A DNA stretch of 64,000 nucleotides from Akkermansia muciniphila (GCA_945900785.1 CAMDJM010000005.1:31866-95865), one strand, 5' to 3'. Shown: positions 47,992-57,600, counted from the first letter of the stretch. Program-made: numbers and translations. The notes: generated from the letters alone by a model not told the origin.

Positions 47992-48116
47992 AGGAGCACA
48001 GGCGTCTCGCCTGTTAGGTTAGGAGGTTTTCCCTTGGGGGACTTTTTTGGCCGACGATGTTGTTTTGGCAGATGATGTTGGTTCAGGAAACGAACAGGCG
48101 GGACGCCTGTGCTCCT
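47992..48116. repeat. 125-bp inverted-repeat element with 24-bp arms between moxR and the DUF58 gene
   Basis: aggagcacaggcgtctcgcctgtt / aacaggcgggacgcctgtgctcct, 23/24 complementary; each arm is itself palindromic. Confidence 0.88.
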
Positions 48117-48121
48117 GTTTC

Positions 48122-49141
48122 TCAGGCTTTTACATGGTCCATGAGTTTTTGAATAACGTCATCGATTCGAATGCCGTCGGCTTCAGCGCGGTAGTTGAGG
48201 AGGACGCGGTGGCGGAGGACGGGGGCGGCGAGGAACTGGATGTCCTCCAGTTTGACATGGACGCGGCCATGGAAAAGAGCGCGGGCTTTGGCGGCCAGGA
48301 TGAGGGATTGCCCGGCGCGGGTGCCAGCTCCCCAACTGACCCAGTTATTGACAAAATCCGGAGTGCCAGGCTGGCGGGGGCGCGAAGCCACCGCCAGACG
48401 GACGGCGTAGGTGATGAGTTCGGTGGTGACGGGGACTTGTTGGACCAGCTGGTGGAAGCGCTGGACATCGGCTCCGGTGAAGAGCGGCTCGATTTTGACA
48501 GGACGGCCGCTGGTGGTGCGCCGGACGACTTCAACTTCGTCAGCCTCGGGGAGGTATTTCATGACCACATTGAACATGAAGCGGTCCAGCTGGGCTTCCG
48601 GCAAGGGGTAGGTGCCTTCCATTTCGATAGGATTCTGGGTGGCGAGGACAAAGAAGGGTTCTGCCAGAGGATGGCGGATGCCCATGGCGGTGACCTGGTG
48701 TTCCTGCATGGCTTCCAGCAGGGCGGCCTGGGTCTTGGGCGGGGTGCGGTTGATTTCGTCAGCCAGCACCATGTTGGCGAAGATAGGGCCAGGGACAAAA
48801 GTCATCCTGCGGCCTGCGCCGGAGTCCTGGAGGATCTCCGTGCCGGTGATGTCGGCGGGCATGAGGTCCGGGGTGAACTGGATGCGCTGGAAGTGGAGAT
48901 CGAAGATTTGGGAGATGCTTTTCACCAGGAGGGTTTTGGCCAGGCCAGGGGCACCGGTGATGAGACAGTGGCCACCGGCGAGGAGTGACAGCATGATCTG
49001 TTCAATCACTTCGCGCTGGCCGACGATGGCTTTTCCCAGCTCCGTCTCAATGAGGCTGCGGCCGGTGAGGAGGCGCTCGACGAGGGCGGAATCGGTCTCC
49101 GGAGAACCGTGCTGGGTGGGGGAAGTGGGGTCCTGGTTCAT
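48122..49141 (-). CDS. MoxR-family AAA+ ATPase
   Basis: GAPGLAKTLLVKSISQIFDLHFQRIQFTPDLMPADITGTEI, LADEINRTPPKTQAALLEAMQE. Confidence 0.96.
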   Translation of the reverse strand: MNQDPTSPTQHGSPETDSALVERLLTGRSLIETELGKAIVGQREVIEQIMLSLLAGGHCLITGAPGLAKTLLVKSISQIFDLHFQRIQFTPDLMPADITGTEILQDSGAGRRMTFVPGPIFANMVLADEINRTPPKTQAALLEAMQEHQVTAMGIRHPLAEPFFVLATQNPIEMEGTYPLPEAQLDRFMFNVVMKYLPEADEVEVVRRTTSGRPVKIEPLFTGADVQRFHQLVQQVPVTTELITYAVRLAVASRPRQPGTPDFVNNWVSWGAGTRAGQSLILAAKARALFHGRVHVKLEDIQFLAAPVLRHRVLLNYRAEADGIRIDDVIQKLMDHVKA

Positions 49142-49987
49142 TCAGTGGGTCATGACGTAAAAGATGATATTGATCGCGAGGGGGTAGGCGGTGCGCTCGG
49201 AAAATTGTTTGAAGTAGTAGGCGCTCTCGCCTTCGCGTTCCCAGCCGTCGCCGTTGTCCGTGTTATGCAGGGCGATGACCATGGGGCGGCCTTTGTCGTC
49301 GAAGATGGCGCGGTGGTGGACTTCCTGGGCGTCGTCGCGTTCCCAGGTGCGGCCACCGTATTCGCTGGCGGCACCGAGATCGATATTCGGGACCTGGGCC
49401 TTTTCCTTGATCGTGAAAACGCTGCGGTAGATCGGATGCGTGAGGGGGATTTCCTGGAAGGAGCGGTTGGGCAGGACCTGTTTGAGGACTTCCTCGCAAT
49501 TCGTCCAATCTTCCTCACCCCAGAAGTCATCCAGCAGCAGGAAGCCGCCGTTTTCCAGATACTTCCGCATGGCGAGAGTTTCTTCCTCACTGAACGACAG
49601 GCCGCCGGGCTCCGCGATATAAACAAAAGGAAAGGTCATCAGCTCCGGATCGGTGGGGCGGATGATGCGGGTGTCAGGATCGACCTTCAGGCTGGTCATC
49701 TGTTGGAGACGCCACGAGAGATTGAGGTCGCTGTCCGGCAAGTCAGTCGCCCAGCCGCCCCGCCCCCAACCGCCGCCACCGCGCTCATACCGGATGCGGG
49801 TGAAGGTGAAGACGTCCGCCTTGAACGCTTCCGGACACTCCCAGGTGGGCGTGCCGGTGCTGCCGGAGGGCACTTCGCGGGCGGTGCGGACTTCTTCCAT
49901 GCCATTGCCCCGGCGTCCCCAGCGCTGGGCGGAAGCCACCCCCGCAGCAATCAACAGGAGCAGAGCGGGAAGGCGGCGGAATTTCAT
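49142..49987 (-). CDS. DUF4159 protein
   Basis: DVFTFTRIRYERGGG.W, MRKYLENGGFLLLDDFWGE, LPNRSFQEIPLTHPIYRSVF. Confidence 0.9.
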   Translation of the reverse strand: MKFRRLPALLLLIAAGVASAQRWGRRGNGMEEVRTAREVPSGSTGTPTWECPEAFKADVFTFTRIRYERGGGGWGRGGWATDLPDSDLNLSWRLQQMTSLKVDPDTRIIRPTDPELMTFPFVYIAEPGGLSFSEEETLAMRKYLENGGFLLLDDFWGEEDWTNCEEVLKQVLPNRSFQEIPLTHPIYRSVFTIKEKAQVPNIDLGAASEYGGRTWERDDAQEVHHRAIFDDKGRPMVIALHNTDNGDGWEREGESAYYFKQFSERTAYPLAINIIFYVMTH

Positions 49988-50123
49988 GGGGAAGGTGGAG
50001 CGTTATCCTGAACGCACGAACCAACCGCAGCATTTCAATTGAGGAACGATGGCATACAAGAAATGGTTGGGCTATAAAAAGCTTTTGGGAAAATGGGTTC
50101 GTTTGGCAAAAAAGCGCTTTTAC

Positions 50124-50590
50124 TTACTCCCGTTTGGAGACCTCCACGGAGAGTGGGGGAGGGAGGGATTCCCCCCGGCGCATGCGTTGCACCCGTTCCA
50201 GTTGAGCCATGGCAGGATACATTTGGCGCTCCAGTTTGGACTCATAGCGCAGGATCTTATCCAGCACCTCCCCTTAGGGCAGAATGGCTGGCGCCTGTTT
50301 GGCTTCCTCTTCGGCGGCTTCATCTTCCTCGCAGCGCTCCATCCGGCAATGAATGAAGGCCAGCTTCCGATCCAGGAAAGCCAGCGTCTCCATCCGAGGC
50401 GCTTCACCGAGAGCAGTTCCCGCCAGCTTCAGCCGGAAATCCTCCAGTGCTATCACCAGACTGTTCGGCTTCCCGCCAAACTTGCTCTTCAGTTGCTCCA
50501 CCGCCGCTTCCGTCAGGGTATGGTGGTTGTGGGCATGATGTTCCTGGGGTTGAAACCCCAGGCTGTCATGCGACGCGCCGTTGGCGCTGA
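50124..50590 (-). pseudogene. frameshifted short conserved hypothetical protein
   Basis: frame 1 TEAAVEQLKSKFGGKPNSLVIALEDFRLKLAGTALGE...AILP*, then another frame GEVLDKILRYESKLERQMYPAMAQLERVQRMRRGESLPPPLSVEVSKRE*. Confidence 0.65.
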
Positions 50591-51000
50591 ATGCGCCACC
50601 CCATTCACGCGCTGTTGGCGCTGATTGAATGGCACTGATCAAATGGCTCTGCGGGATTGCTGGGGAAAATGGGATTTGTTATCGCGCGACCCGGCGGATA
50701 ATCATCCGGTGCGGCGACGTTCCATTCATGTCGAGGTTGCATTGGCGGCGATTTCCCATTCAGCGCCAAAGGCGCATTCCATGACAGCCTGGGGTTTCAA
50801 CCCCAGGTTGCTATCGCGTCCCATTCCCCAGCGCTGAAAGCGCGTCCCATGAACCACCCGTCCACGCCGACGTTCCCAACACTGACCATCTCCATCCAAA
50901 TCGGCCCCTCATGGAACGCGCCGTTGGCGCTCCCGGCGTTTGGTTATGACCATCCCCTGGGGTTGAAACCCCAGGCTGTCATGGGATGCGCCGTTGGCGC
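50543..51000. repeat. modular palindromic repeat array
   Basis: cctggggttgaaaccccagg at 50543-50562 and 50956-50975, cctggggtttcaaccccagg (opposite orientation) at 50788-50807, each joined to ctgtcatg..a.gcgcc.ttggcgct; extra second-module copies around 50911 and 50827. Confidence 0.9.
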
Positions 51001-51055
51001 TACGGAAATGGGCGATGGTGTTTGGCCGCACCCTGCCCGCTGGCTTCCGACTGCT

Positions 51056-51125
51056 GACCTCTGACCTCTGACCTCTGACCTCTGACCTATCACCTCTGAC
51101 CTCTGACCTCTGACCTGTGACCTCT
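51056..51125. repeat. 10 tandem heptamers (gacctct)
   Basis: direct count; units 5, 6 and 9 each carry a substitution. Confidence 0.95.
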
Positions 51126-51196
51126 CCTCCTCAATCCCAAACATACGCCTCGACCCATGATACCCTCAGGGGCGGCATGCAAAGTGACGGTCCAGT

Positions 51197-53764
51197 TTAT
51201 GGAGGTGAATCAGGAGGAATTTCGGTGAGGAGCTTCAGGGCGGCGCGGTGGCGGGGTGTTTCTTCGAGAGCGAGGAGGACCTGGCGGCGGGCTTCGGGGG
51301 AGCCGGCCTGGTGAAGGAGGCGGGCGAGTTGGTAGTGGAGTTCGGCGGGGTTGGGCGGATCCAGCTGGAGAAGGGTGCGCCAGGCGCTGATGGCAAGGGC
51401 GGGTTGGCCGGATTTTTCTCCGGCGAGGGCGAGATGGCTCCATGGGGCGGGGATGAGCGGATTGACGGCAAGGGCGCGGCGGGCCTGACGTTCTACGGTG
51501 GGCCAGTCTCCGGCGGCGGTGGCGAGTTCTGCGAGGCGGAGGGAGGCACCAGGGGCGGCATCGTCGAGGGCGGTGAGTTTGAAAAGGATGGCGCGCTCGG
51601 CTTCGGTTTCGTTCAGTTGCCGGTGGACCTGGGCGAGGAGGGTGTAGGCGCTGTCAGGGCCGGATTGGCGGGGGTAGCGGTCGAGGAGGGATTGCAGGGG
51701 GATTTTGGCGGCGGCCCACTGTTTGCTGTCGATGAGTTGGGTGGCTTCGCGCTGGAGCATCCAGTAGTTGTCAGGGTGGGTTTGGGCCCAGGCGGCGAGG
51801 GCGGCTTCGGAGCCGGGGATGAGCAGGGCGGGGGCGGGGCGGTCCCAGTTGAGGGCGGGGGCCAGTTTTCCTGCAAGGTCGCGGGTGTGGGCGCTGAAGT
51901 CGCGCTCCAGGATTTCCAAAGGAGCAGTGCGGGCGGCGATGGCGGCGTTGATAGGAATGCCTTCGCCAAGGTCGTGAAGGATGGCTTTGAGGGCATCCAG
52001 GCCGTAGCGCCCGATGATGAATTCGACGACGAGGGAAGATTGGAAATAGGCGAATTGCAGGTGTTGGGGGGTGGGCGGGGCGAGGAAGGCACCGCTGAGG
52101 GCGGAGATGGGGGTGAGCTGGCCGCCGAGGATCATTTCACGATAGTCCGGGTCCATCTGCTCGCCCCATGAGGGATCGGCCTGACGTTCCTCGTAAACGG
52201 AGATGCCTTCGCTGAGCCAACGGGGCATTTTGTTATTCGTGGCCTGGAGGGTGACGGTGTGACAGAATTCGTGCCAGAGGACGGATTCCCAATTGATGGC
52301 ACGGCCCTGATTGGCGGCGGGGCTGACGGCGGTGACGACGCGGCCAAAACAGACGCCGAGGAAACCGGGATTGTCCGGCATGCCGAAGGTGCGGACGCCG
52401 AAGTCTTTTTGCTGGGGGAAGATTTCGACAATGATAGGACGGGTGACGGTGACGCCGTATTTGGCACCGAGTTTGGTGCGGGCTTCGCCGAGGAGTTCGA
52501 GGACGCGGGGTCCGTAGATAGCGGCTTCGCTGGTTTTCATGCGGACGGTGAAGTCGCCGTTTTCCAAGGTAGTGAAGCCAGCGGTCATGGCGTCGCGTAG
52601 GGTCATGAGATTGAAGGCGGCGACGTCGTAGGCATCGCTGGCGGCCACGCTGGCGGCGAGTTTCCAGCCTTCGTCTTCCTCGCCCAGCCGCAGAAGATCG
52701 GTGGCGAGCTGGGCTTTGGCCGGTTGATAGTCCGGAGAAAAAGCCAGGGCCTGGCGCTGGCGGGCGGCTCCTTCGGTAAATCGGTATTTTTGGGAGAGCT
52801 TCCGGCCGATGAGGTGGTCAGGGAGCGGATTGGCGGGGGCGAATTTCAGAGCGGCGGCGCGGGCGGCGGATTCGGCGGCGGGGTCGTTTTTCAAATGGGC
52901 AAGAACGGCGCGGTAGGCCCACATTTCCGTGCGGTGGGGATTAGTTTTTTCGATGCGGTCGAGGAGAGCGGCAGCTTCCCCGTATTGTTCCTTATCAATA
53001 TTGCTGTCGGCCAGCCGGAGCAGGGAAGGCGTGTGATTCGGATTGATCTTGAGCGCGGCTTCCAGATTTGTGGACATGAGGGCGCGGTCGCTGGACGCAT
53101 AGGCGAGCGCGAGGCCATGAATAATGTCAGGATCCTGCGGGAAAACTTTGAGGGCTTCCTGGTATTTTTTGGCGGCGAGGGCGTCGTCATTCCTGGCAAG
53201 GGCGAGGTCACCGGCGGCGAGGAGGGGCTCGCGGGCGGTGGGGTCCATCTTTTTGGCAATGGAGTAGATTTTGTCCAGCACGGTTTTGGGATCGGTGCCC
53301 AGTTCCAGCATGGCGCGGCCATAGACCACGACGCTCCTGACATCCCGGTAGGACCAGCCGCGGGTGGTCATGAGGTTTTTGATTTCGTCCAGGATGGGGG
53401 CCGCGCGGGCGGTTTCGCCATTGGCGAGGAAGACTTCGCGGGCGGCCCATTGCAGGCGGAGGCTGTTGGCATCGTTAGCCAGGGCGGCCTCGGCGGCCTT
53501 GAGGGCTTCCGGATATTGCCCGGTGGCCATGAGGGCTTCCATGCGGATGAGATGCCAGGATTCCGAGGCGGAAAACGCATCGGACAAAGCCGCAGTGGAG
53601 GCTGCGAGGGCAGTGGCGTAGTCTCCGGTGCGGAGTTGGGCCAAGGCTTGGTCAGGGTTGTCCGCAGCAGCAGCGGGCTGGGTCAGGCCGGCGGCGAATA
53701 TCGCCAGGGACAACAGAAAACCCGGCAGGCGGGAGGACCACAAGGAGGAGGCGGGGCCGGTCAT
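51197..53764 (-). CDS. TPR protein with gluzincin (peptidase MA-like) domain
   Basis: LWHEFCHTVTLQATNNKMPRWLSEGISVYEE (HExxH plus downstream E); repeated TPR-like helices; signal peptide. Confidence 0.9.
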   Translation of the reverse strand: MTGPASSLWSSRLPGFLLSLAIFAAGLTQPAAAADNPDQALAQLRTGDYATALAASTAALSDAFSASESWHLIRMEALMATGQYPEALKAAEAALANDANSLRLQWAAREVFLANGETARAAPILDEIKNLMTTRGWSYRDVRSVVVYGRAMLELGTDPKTVLDKIYSIAKKMDPTAREPLLAAGDLALARNDDALAAKKYQEALKVFPQDPDIIHGLALAYASSDRALMSTNLEAALKINPNHTPSLLRLADSNIDKEQYGEAAALLDRIEKTNPHRTEMWAYRAVLAHLKNDPAAESAARAAALKFAPANPLPDHLIGRKLSQKYRFTEGAARQRQALAFSPDYQPAKAQLATDLLRLGEEDEGWKLAASVAASDAYDVAAFNLMTLRDAMTAGFTTLENGDFTVRMKTSEAAIYGPRVLELLGEARTKLGAKYGVTVTRPIIVEIFPQQKDFGVRTFGMPDNPGFLGVCFGRVVTAVSPAANQGRAINWESVLWHEFCHTVTLQATNNKMPRWLSEGISVYEERQADPSWGEQMDPDYREMILGGQLTPISALSGAFLAPPTPQHLQFAYFQSSLVVEFIIGRYGLDALKAILHDLGEGIPINAAIAARTAPLEILERDFSAHTRDLAGKLAPALNWDRPAPALLIPGSEAALAAWAQTHPDNYWMLQREATQLIDSKQWAAAKIPLQSLLDRYPRQSGPDSAYTLLAQVHRQLNETEAERAILFKLTALDDAAPGASLRLAELATAAGDWPTVERQARRALAVNPLIPAPWSHLALAGEKSGQPALAISAWRTLLQLDPPNPAELHYQLARLLHQAGSPEARRQVLLALEETPRHRAALKLLTEIPPDSPP

Positions 53765-54028
53765 TTGGATGGGACCTTAGCGGAGAGGTGGGGGCGACTC
53801 AAGCTACGATTGGCGTTTGATTCCGGCGGTTGCGGCTTGGCGGGGAAGTTGCCGTCGGCCTTGGAATGGCGGGAATCCGGGACTTGGTTGTGGCTTATAC
53901 CACCGATACCTCACGGTTCGGAAGGTGTATGGTGCTGTTGCGTTTTTTCATGAGGAATTGGTTTCCTGGTTGGAGTTGAAATGATGTCCGGCAAGGAAAA
54001 TTTTCCGGATTCAGGAGTGCCCCGGATG

Positions 54029-54562
54029 CTATTTGCCAGTGCTGATGGCGGTGGCATTGACCAGGAGAATTTCCGGGGAAGATCCTTCGGCCACTTTTCC
54101 GGTCACAGTCACATGGGCGAGTTTTGCAAGACCGCCCTGGCCTTCAAGACCCTCTTTGAGCACCTGGCCGGATGCGTCCACGATTTGAACCAGGGCGGTG
54201 CCCGCCTTCTTGGCCTCGGGCGTGTCACAGCAATTGTCCCAAGGGCTTCCACAATCTTCGGTGCAGGCGGTTAAGGTCGCTGTGTCAGCCAAAATGAAGG
54301 CCGCGCGTCCCTCAACAAAAGGCGCACGGTTTCCCATAATCTGCCCTTTGAGCGTTACCACATCGCCCGGTTTGACGGTGGCGCGGGCCTTTGGAATCGC
54401 CACGGCTTCCCCGGACGGCTTTGCCGCCAGAACCTGGCGCACCGCTTCGCTTTGCGTGGCAGGGGGCGTGCCCCGGTCAATGGCGGCGGCTTCCTTTTTG
54501 GAATCGCAGGAAACGGAAGTCAGGAGAATACAGACGGCGGAGAGGGCAAGGATCGGTTTCAT
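54029..54562 (-). CDS. putative lipoprotein, Cys-containing, possibly OB-fold
   Basis: LTSVSCDSKKEAA lipobox-like; VKPGDVVTLKGQIMG...ACTEDCGSPWDNCCDTPEAKKAG...VTVTGKV. Confidence 0.65.
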   Translation of the reverse strand: MKPILALSAVCILLTSVSCDSKKEAAAIDRGTPPATQSEAVRQVLAAKPSGEAVAIPKARATVKPGDVVTLKGQIMGNRAPFVEGRAAFILADTATLTACTEDCGSPWDNCCDTPEAKKAGTALVQIVDASGQVLKEGLEGQGGLAKLAHVTVTGKVAEGSSPEILLVNATAISTGK

Positions 54563-54611
54563 TATGTTGTTTGTGTTGTTGGTTGGTTGGTTGTCGGGGA
54601 CAGATGGAAAA

Positions 54612-55763
54612 TCAGGCGGAGCGCAGCGCTACGGTGAGAGGGGGGCTGAGGCAACGGTAGGCAGGCGGTAGGGTGCCGATCACGCCCAGAAGCAAGCCGG
54701 TGAAAATGCCGGTGATGGCCACTTCCGGCCCCACCTCCAGCGTGAACGCCCCGATGGAAAAAGGCACGGTCACCCCATCGAGCAGCAGCACGGCCACCAC
54801 GGAGGCCAGCAAGGCTCCCGTCAGGCACGCGAGGATGCTTTCCTGCATCAGACTGGCGAGGAGGGCACCGCGTCCATAACCGATGGCCTGCAGGGCGGCC
54901 ATTTCCTTCACTCTGGGGGCAATGGCCGCGTAGAGTGTATTGATGCCGCCCAGCACGGCCCCGGCCGCAATGAGTCCAGCGGTAATCCAAGTCATCACCC
55001 GCAGGGGTTGGAAGAATTGGGTGAGACGGAAATAATAGTCGCTTTCACGAAGCGTGCTCAGCTCCAAGTCCAGCCGCTGCTTGGCGAAAAGTTCCGCATC
55101 CGGAAAGCCCGCCGGATCATCCAGCCGCACGACCACACAGGAAACTGTTTCCCGCTTGGACAGCACGCGGAGGTCGCCCAGCACGCCCCAGATTTCAGAC
55201 TCCAGCACGGTGCCGGGGGCGGCAAAAATCCCGGAAACGGTCAGGCTCTGGCCATCAAGTTTCACGCGCACGCCAAGCTTCAGGGCTTCGGCAGGAACGC
55301 CGAGCTTCCGCCAGGCGAGCCGACCCACCATGACCTCACCCGCTTTGGGGAATGTCCCCTCTATCACATGCAGGTCGGGATAAACCCGCAGCGCCTGGGG
55401 AGTGACGCCCCGGAGCAAGGCCTGGGCCCGGCTACCATCCGCAAATTCCAGATGATTCATGTAATGGATTTCACTGGAAACGGCACGGACCCCGAGCTTT
55501 TCGGAAATGCCGGGAATCGACGCTTGAGCGATCTCCGCACTGCTGTCCGGCACCTCGCTCCGCTGCACACTTTCCTCCGAGCCAGCGCCGATGAAAATGA
55601 CGTTATGAGGCGAACCCGATGCGGAGAGCACGCGGGTCATTCCGGTGTTGATGGCCACGGAGGCCATGACCAGCAAAACCACCAGAGCGCTGCCTCCCAC
55701 GGTTTGGAGGAGGCGCGAACGGGAGCGGAAGAGATTCCGCACGGCATAGGAAAAGGGAAGCAT
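54612..55763 (-). CDS. ABC transporter permease (FtsX/MacB type)
   Basis: N-terminal TM then MacB periplasmic-like region; KEMAALQAIGYGRGALLASLMQESILACLTGALLA. Confidence 0.9.
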   Translation of the reverse strand: MLPFSYAVRNLFRSRSRLLQTVGGSALVVLLVMASVAINTGMTRVLSASGSPHNVIFIGAGSEESVQRSEVPDSSAEIAQASIPGISEKLGVRAVSSEIHYMNHLEFADGSRAQALLRGVTPQALRVYPDLHVIEGTFPKAGEVMVGRLAWRKLGVPAEALKLGVRVKLDGQSLTVSGIFAAPGTVLESEIWGVLGDLRVLSKRETVSCVVVRLDDPAGFPDAELFAKQRLDLELSTLRESDYYFRLTQFFQPLRVMTWITAGLIAAGAVLGGINTLYAAIAPRVKEMAALQAIGYGRGALLASLMQESILACLTGALLASVVAVLLLDGVTVPFSIGAFTLEVGPEVAITGIFTGLLLGVIGTLPPAYRCLSPPLTVALRSA

Positions 55764-55771
55764 AGGCCGTG

Positions 55772-56920
55772 TTAGGTGCGGAGGTTTTTGACGATGGACT
55801 CATTGACCGCCTGCCAGGCGGGCCACAGGGAGGCCAGAATGCTCAGGCCGACTGCGGCCAGCACGCCGATCACCACGACCGGAGCATCGGGCCGGATCGC
55901 CAGGGTCTGCCCCTCATTGCCCAGCGTGAAGCTTTGCCAGTGCAGAAACGCGGCGGCCAGTCCCACTCCGGTTATTCCTCCCAGCAGTCCAAGCAGCCCA
56001 CCTTCGCTCACCACCAGGCAAACAATCGCGCGTCCGGGATAGCCGAGGGTGCGGAGAACCGCATTTTCCTTGACCCGTCCCCGGACGGTCAGGAGAAGCG
56101 CATTGGCCACCAAAGTGGTCACTGCCAGCACCGCCCCCAAACCCAGCCAGCGCGTGAAGCCGATGAGTTCGATCAGATCCGCGGCTGTTTCGGCGAAAAA
56201 CGCCTTTTCAGGCCGCGTGTCGGTCGGTTGTTGATCGGAATGAAAATGTGCATCAATGGACTTGGCCACGGAAGCGAGTTTCTGTTGTGCGGTAACACGG
56301 ACGTTGAACTGGGTGACCACGCCCAGTCCCGATTTCGAAGCGGTCTGTAAAAAGGGAAGCTTCACATAGGCCACGTTATTGTCCTGGGGAAACGGGGAGC
56401 GAAGCACGCCCGAGACATGCACGGTGATTCCGGCGGCCTCAAAACGATCTCCCGGCTTGAGACCACGCCGGGCGGCAAACACTTCCCCGAGCAGCGCTCC
56501 ATCGTCCCGTGTTTTCCACTCCGCTTCCGTGCCGGCGATGTATTCAATTTCCGGGGCAAACTTGCCCAGCAAACCTTCAGGCACCCCCCGGAACGTAATC
56601 ACATCCATGGAAGCCCCGCAGTTGTTGACCACAATCTGCACGGGAATCACTTCCCGGACGCCATCAATGCGGCGGATTTCATCGGCATAGTGTTCCGGCA
56701 GCCGACTGGTCGAAGGACAGAAGCGGTTTTGACGATACACGACCAGCGTAGTGTCCGCCGCGCCTTCCTCCGTGGCCTTGGCCAGGGAGCGCTGCATCGT
56801 TTCCACCGCCGTGAAAAGAAACATTCCGGAGGCCACGCCGATCACGGTTAGAAGCGACCGCACCCGGTGTCTCACCAACTGCTTCCAGGCAAGGTGCAAA
56901 AGATTAAGGACAGCATTCAT
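55772..56920 (-). CDS. ABC transporter permease (FtsX/MacB type)
   Basis: LAWKQLVRHRVRSLLTVIGVASGMFLF; RVKENAVLRTLGYPGRAIVCLVVSEGGLLGLLGG. Confidence 0.9.
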   Translation of the reverse strand: MNAVLNLLHLAWKQLVRHRVRSLLTVIGVASGMFLFTAVETMQRSLAKATEEGAADTTLVVYRQNRFCPSTSRLPEHYADEIRRIDGVREVIPVQIVVNNCGASMDVITFRGVPEGLLGKFAPEIEYIAGTEAEWKTRDDGALLGEVFAARRGLKPGDRFEAAGITVHVSGVLRSPFPQDNNVAYVKLPFLQTASKSGLGVVTQFNVRVTAQQKLASVAKSIDAHFHSDQQPTDTRPEKAFFAETAADLIELIGFTRWLGLGAVLAVTTLVANALLLTVRGRVKENAVLRTLGYPGRAIVCLVVSEGGLLGLLGGITGVGLAAAFLHWQSFTLGNEGQTLAIRPDAPVVVIGVLAAVGLSILASLWPAWQAVNESIVKNLRT

Positions 56921-57600
56921 GCGGCTTCAAGAAGCTGGCCTTTCTCCAGATGCAGGGTGCGGTCGGCGGCTTCAGCCGCGCGGGGATCGTGGGTGACCAT
57001 GACGATGGTTTTCCCGTGCTCCCGCGAGAGCTGCCTTAACAGATCCAGAATCTTCCTGGCGGATTCCCGGTCAAGGTCACCGGTAGGCTCATCCGCGACC
57101 AAAAGCGGTGGGGCGGCAACCAGAGCGCGGGCAATAGCCACCCGCTGTTCCTGTCCTCCGGATAGTTCCGAAGGGGTGTGATGGATGCGGTCCCCCAGAC
57201 CCACCAGATCCAGCACGGATTTCACCCGCTCATGGCGCTCTTTTTTGGACATGGGCGAGAGCAGCAGCGGCAGCTCGACATTCTCAAATGCCGATAGCAC
57301 CGGCACCAGATGGTAAAGTTGGAAAATGTAGCCCACATGCTGGGAACGCCATTTTGTCAGTTCACGCCGGGAGAACCTGGCCAATTCGTTTCCGGCAATG
57401 ACGAGTGATCCTTCCGTTGGCGAATCAATCCCCGAGAGCAGATTGAGCAGGGTGGTTTTACCGGAACCGGACGGCCCCATCAGGGCAAGGAATTCCCCAC
57501 GCCGGACGGAGAGATCGAGCTTTTCCAGCGGCGTCACGGTGGTGCTTCCCCGCCGGTAGCTTTTGGAGACCCCCGTGCATTGAATCATGTTATCGTTCAT
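56917..57600 (-). CDS. ABC transporter ATPase (LolD/MacB type)
   Basis: GPSGSGKTTLLNLLSGIDSPTEG, ELSGGQEQRVAIARALVAAPPLLVADEPTGDLD. Confidence 0.96.
   Translation of the reverse strand: MNDNMIQCTGVSKSYRRGSTTVTPLEKLDLSVRRGEFLALMGPSGSGKTTLLNLLSGIDSPTEGSLVIAGNELARFSRRELTKWRSQHVGYIFQLYHLVPVLSAFENVELPLLLSPMSKKERHERVKSVLDLVGLGDRIHHTPSELSGGQEQRVAIARALVAAPPLLVADEPTGDLDRESARKILDLLRQLSREHGKTIVMVTHDPRAAEAADRTLHLEKGQLLEAA

Noticed and set aside
50543-51125. possible CRISPR array
   Set aside because: Repeats are palindromic modules in mixed orientation and contiguous heptamers, without regular unique spacers; no cas genes nearby.
51248-53953. 307- and 409-aa plus ORFs
   Set aside because: Antisense to the TPR-gluzincin gene; Gly/Glu-rich shadow ORFs.
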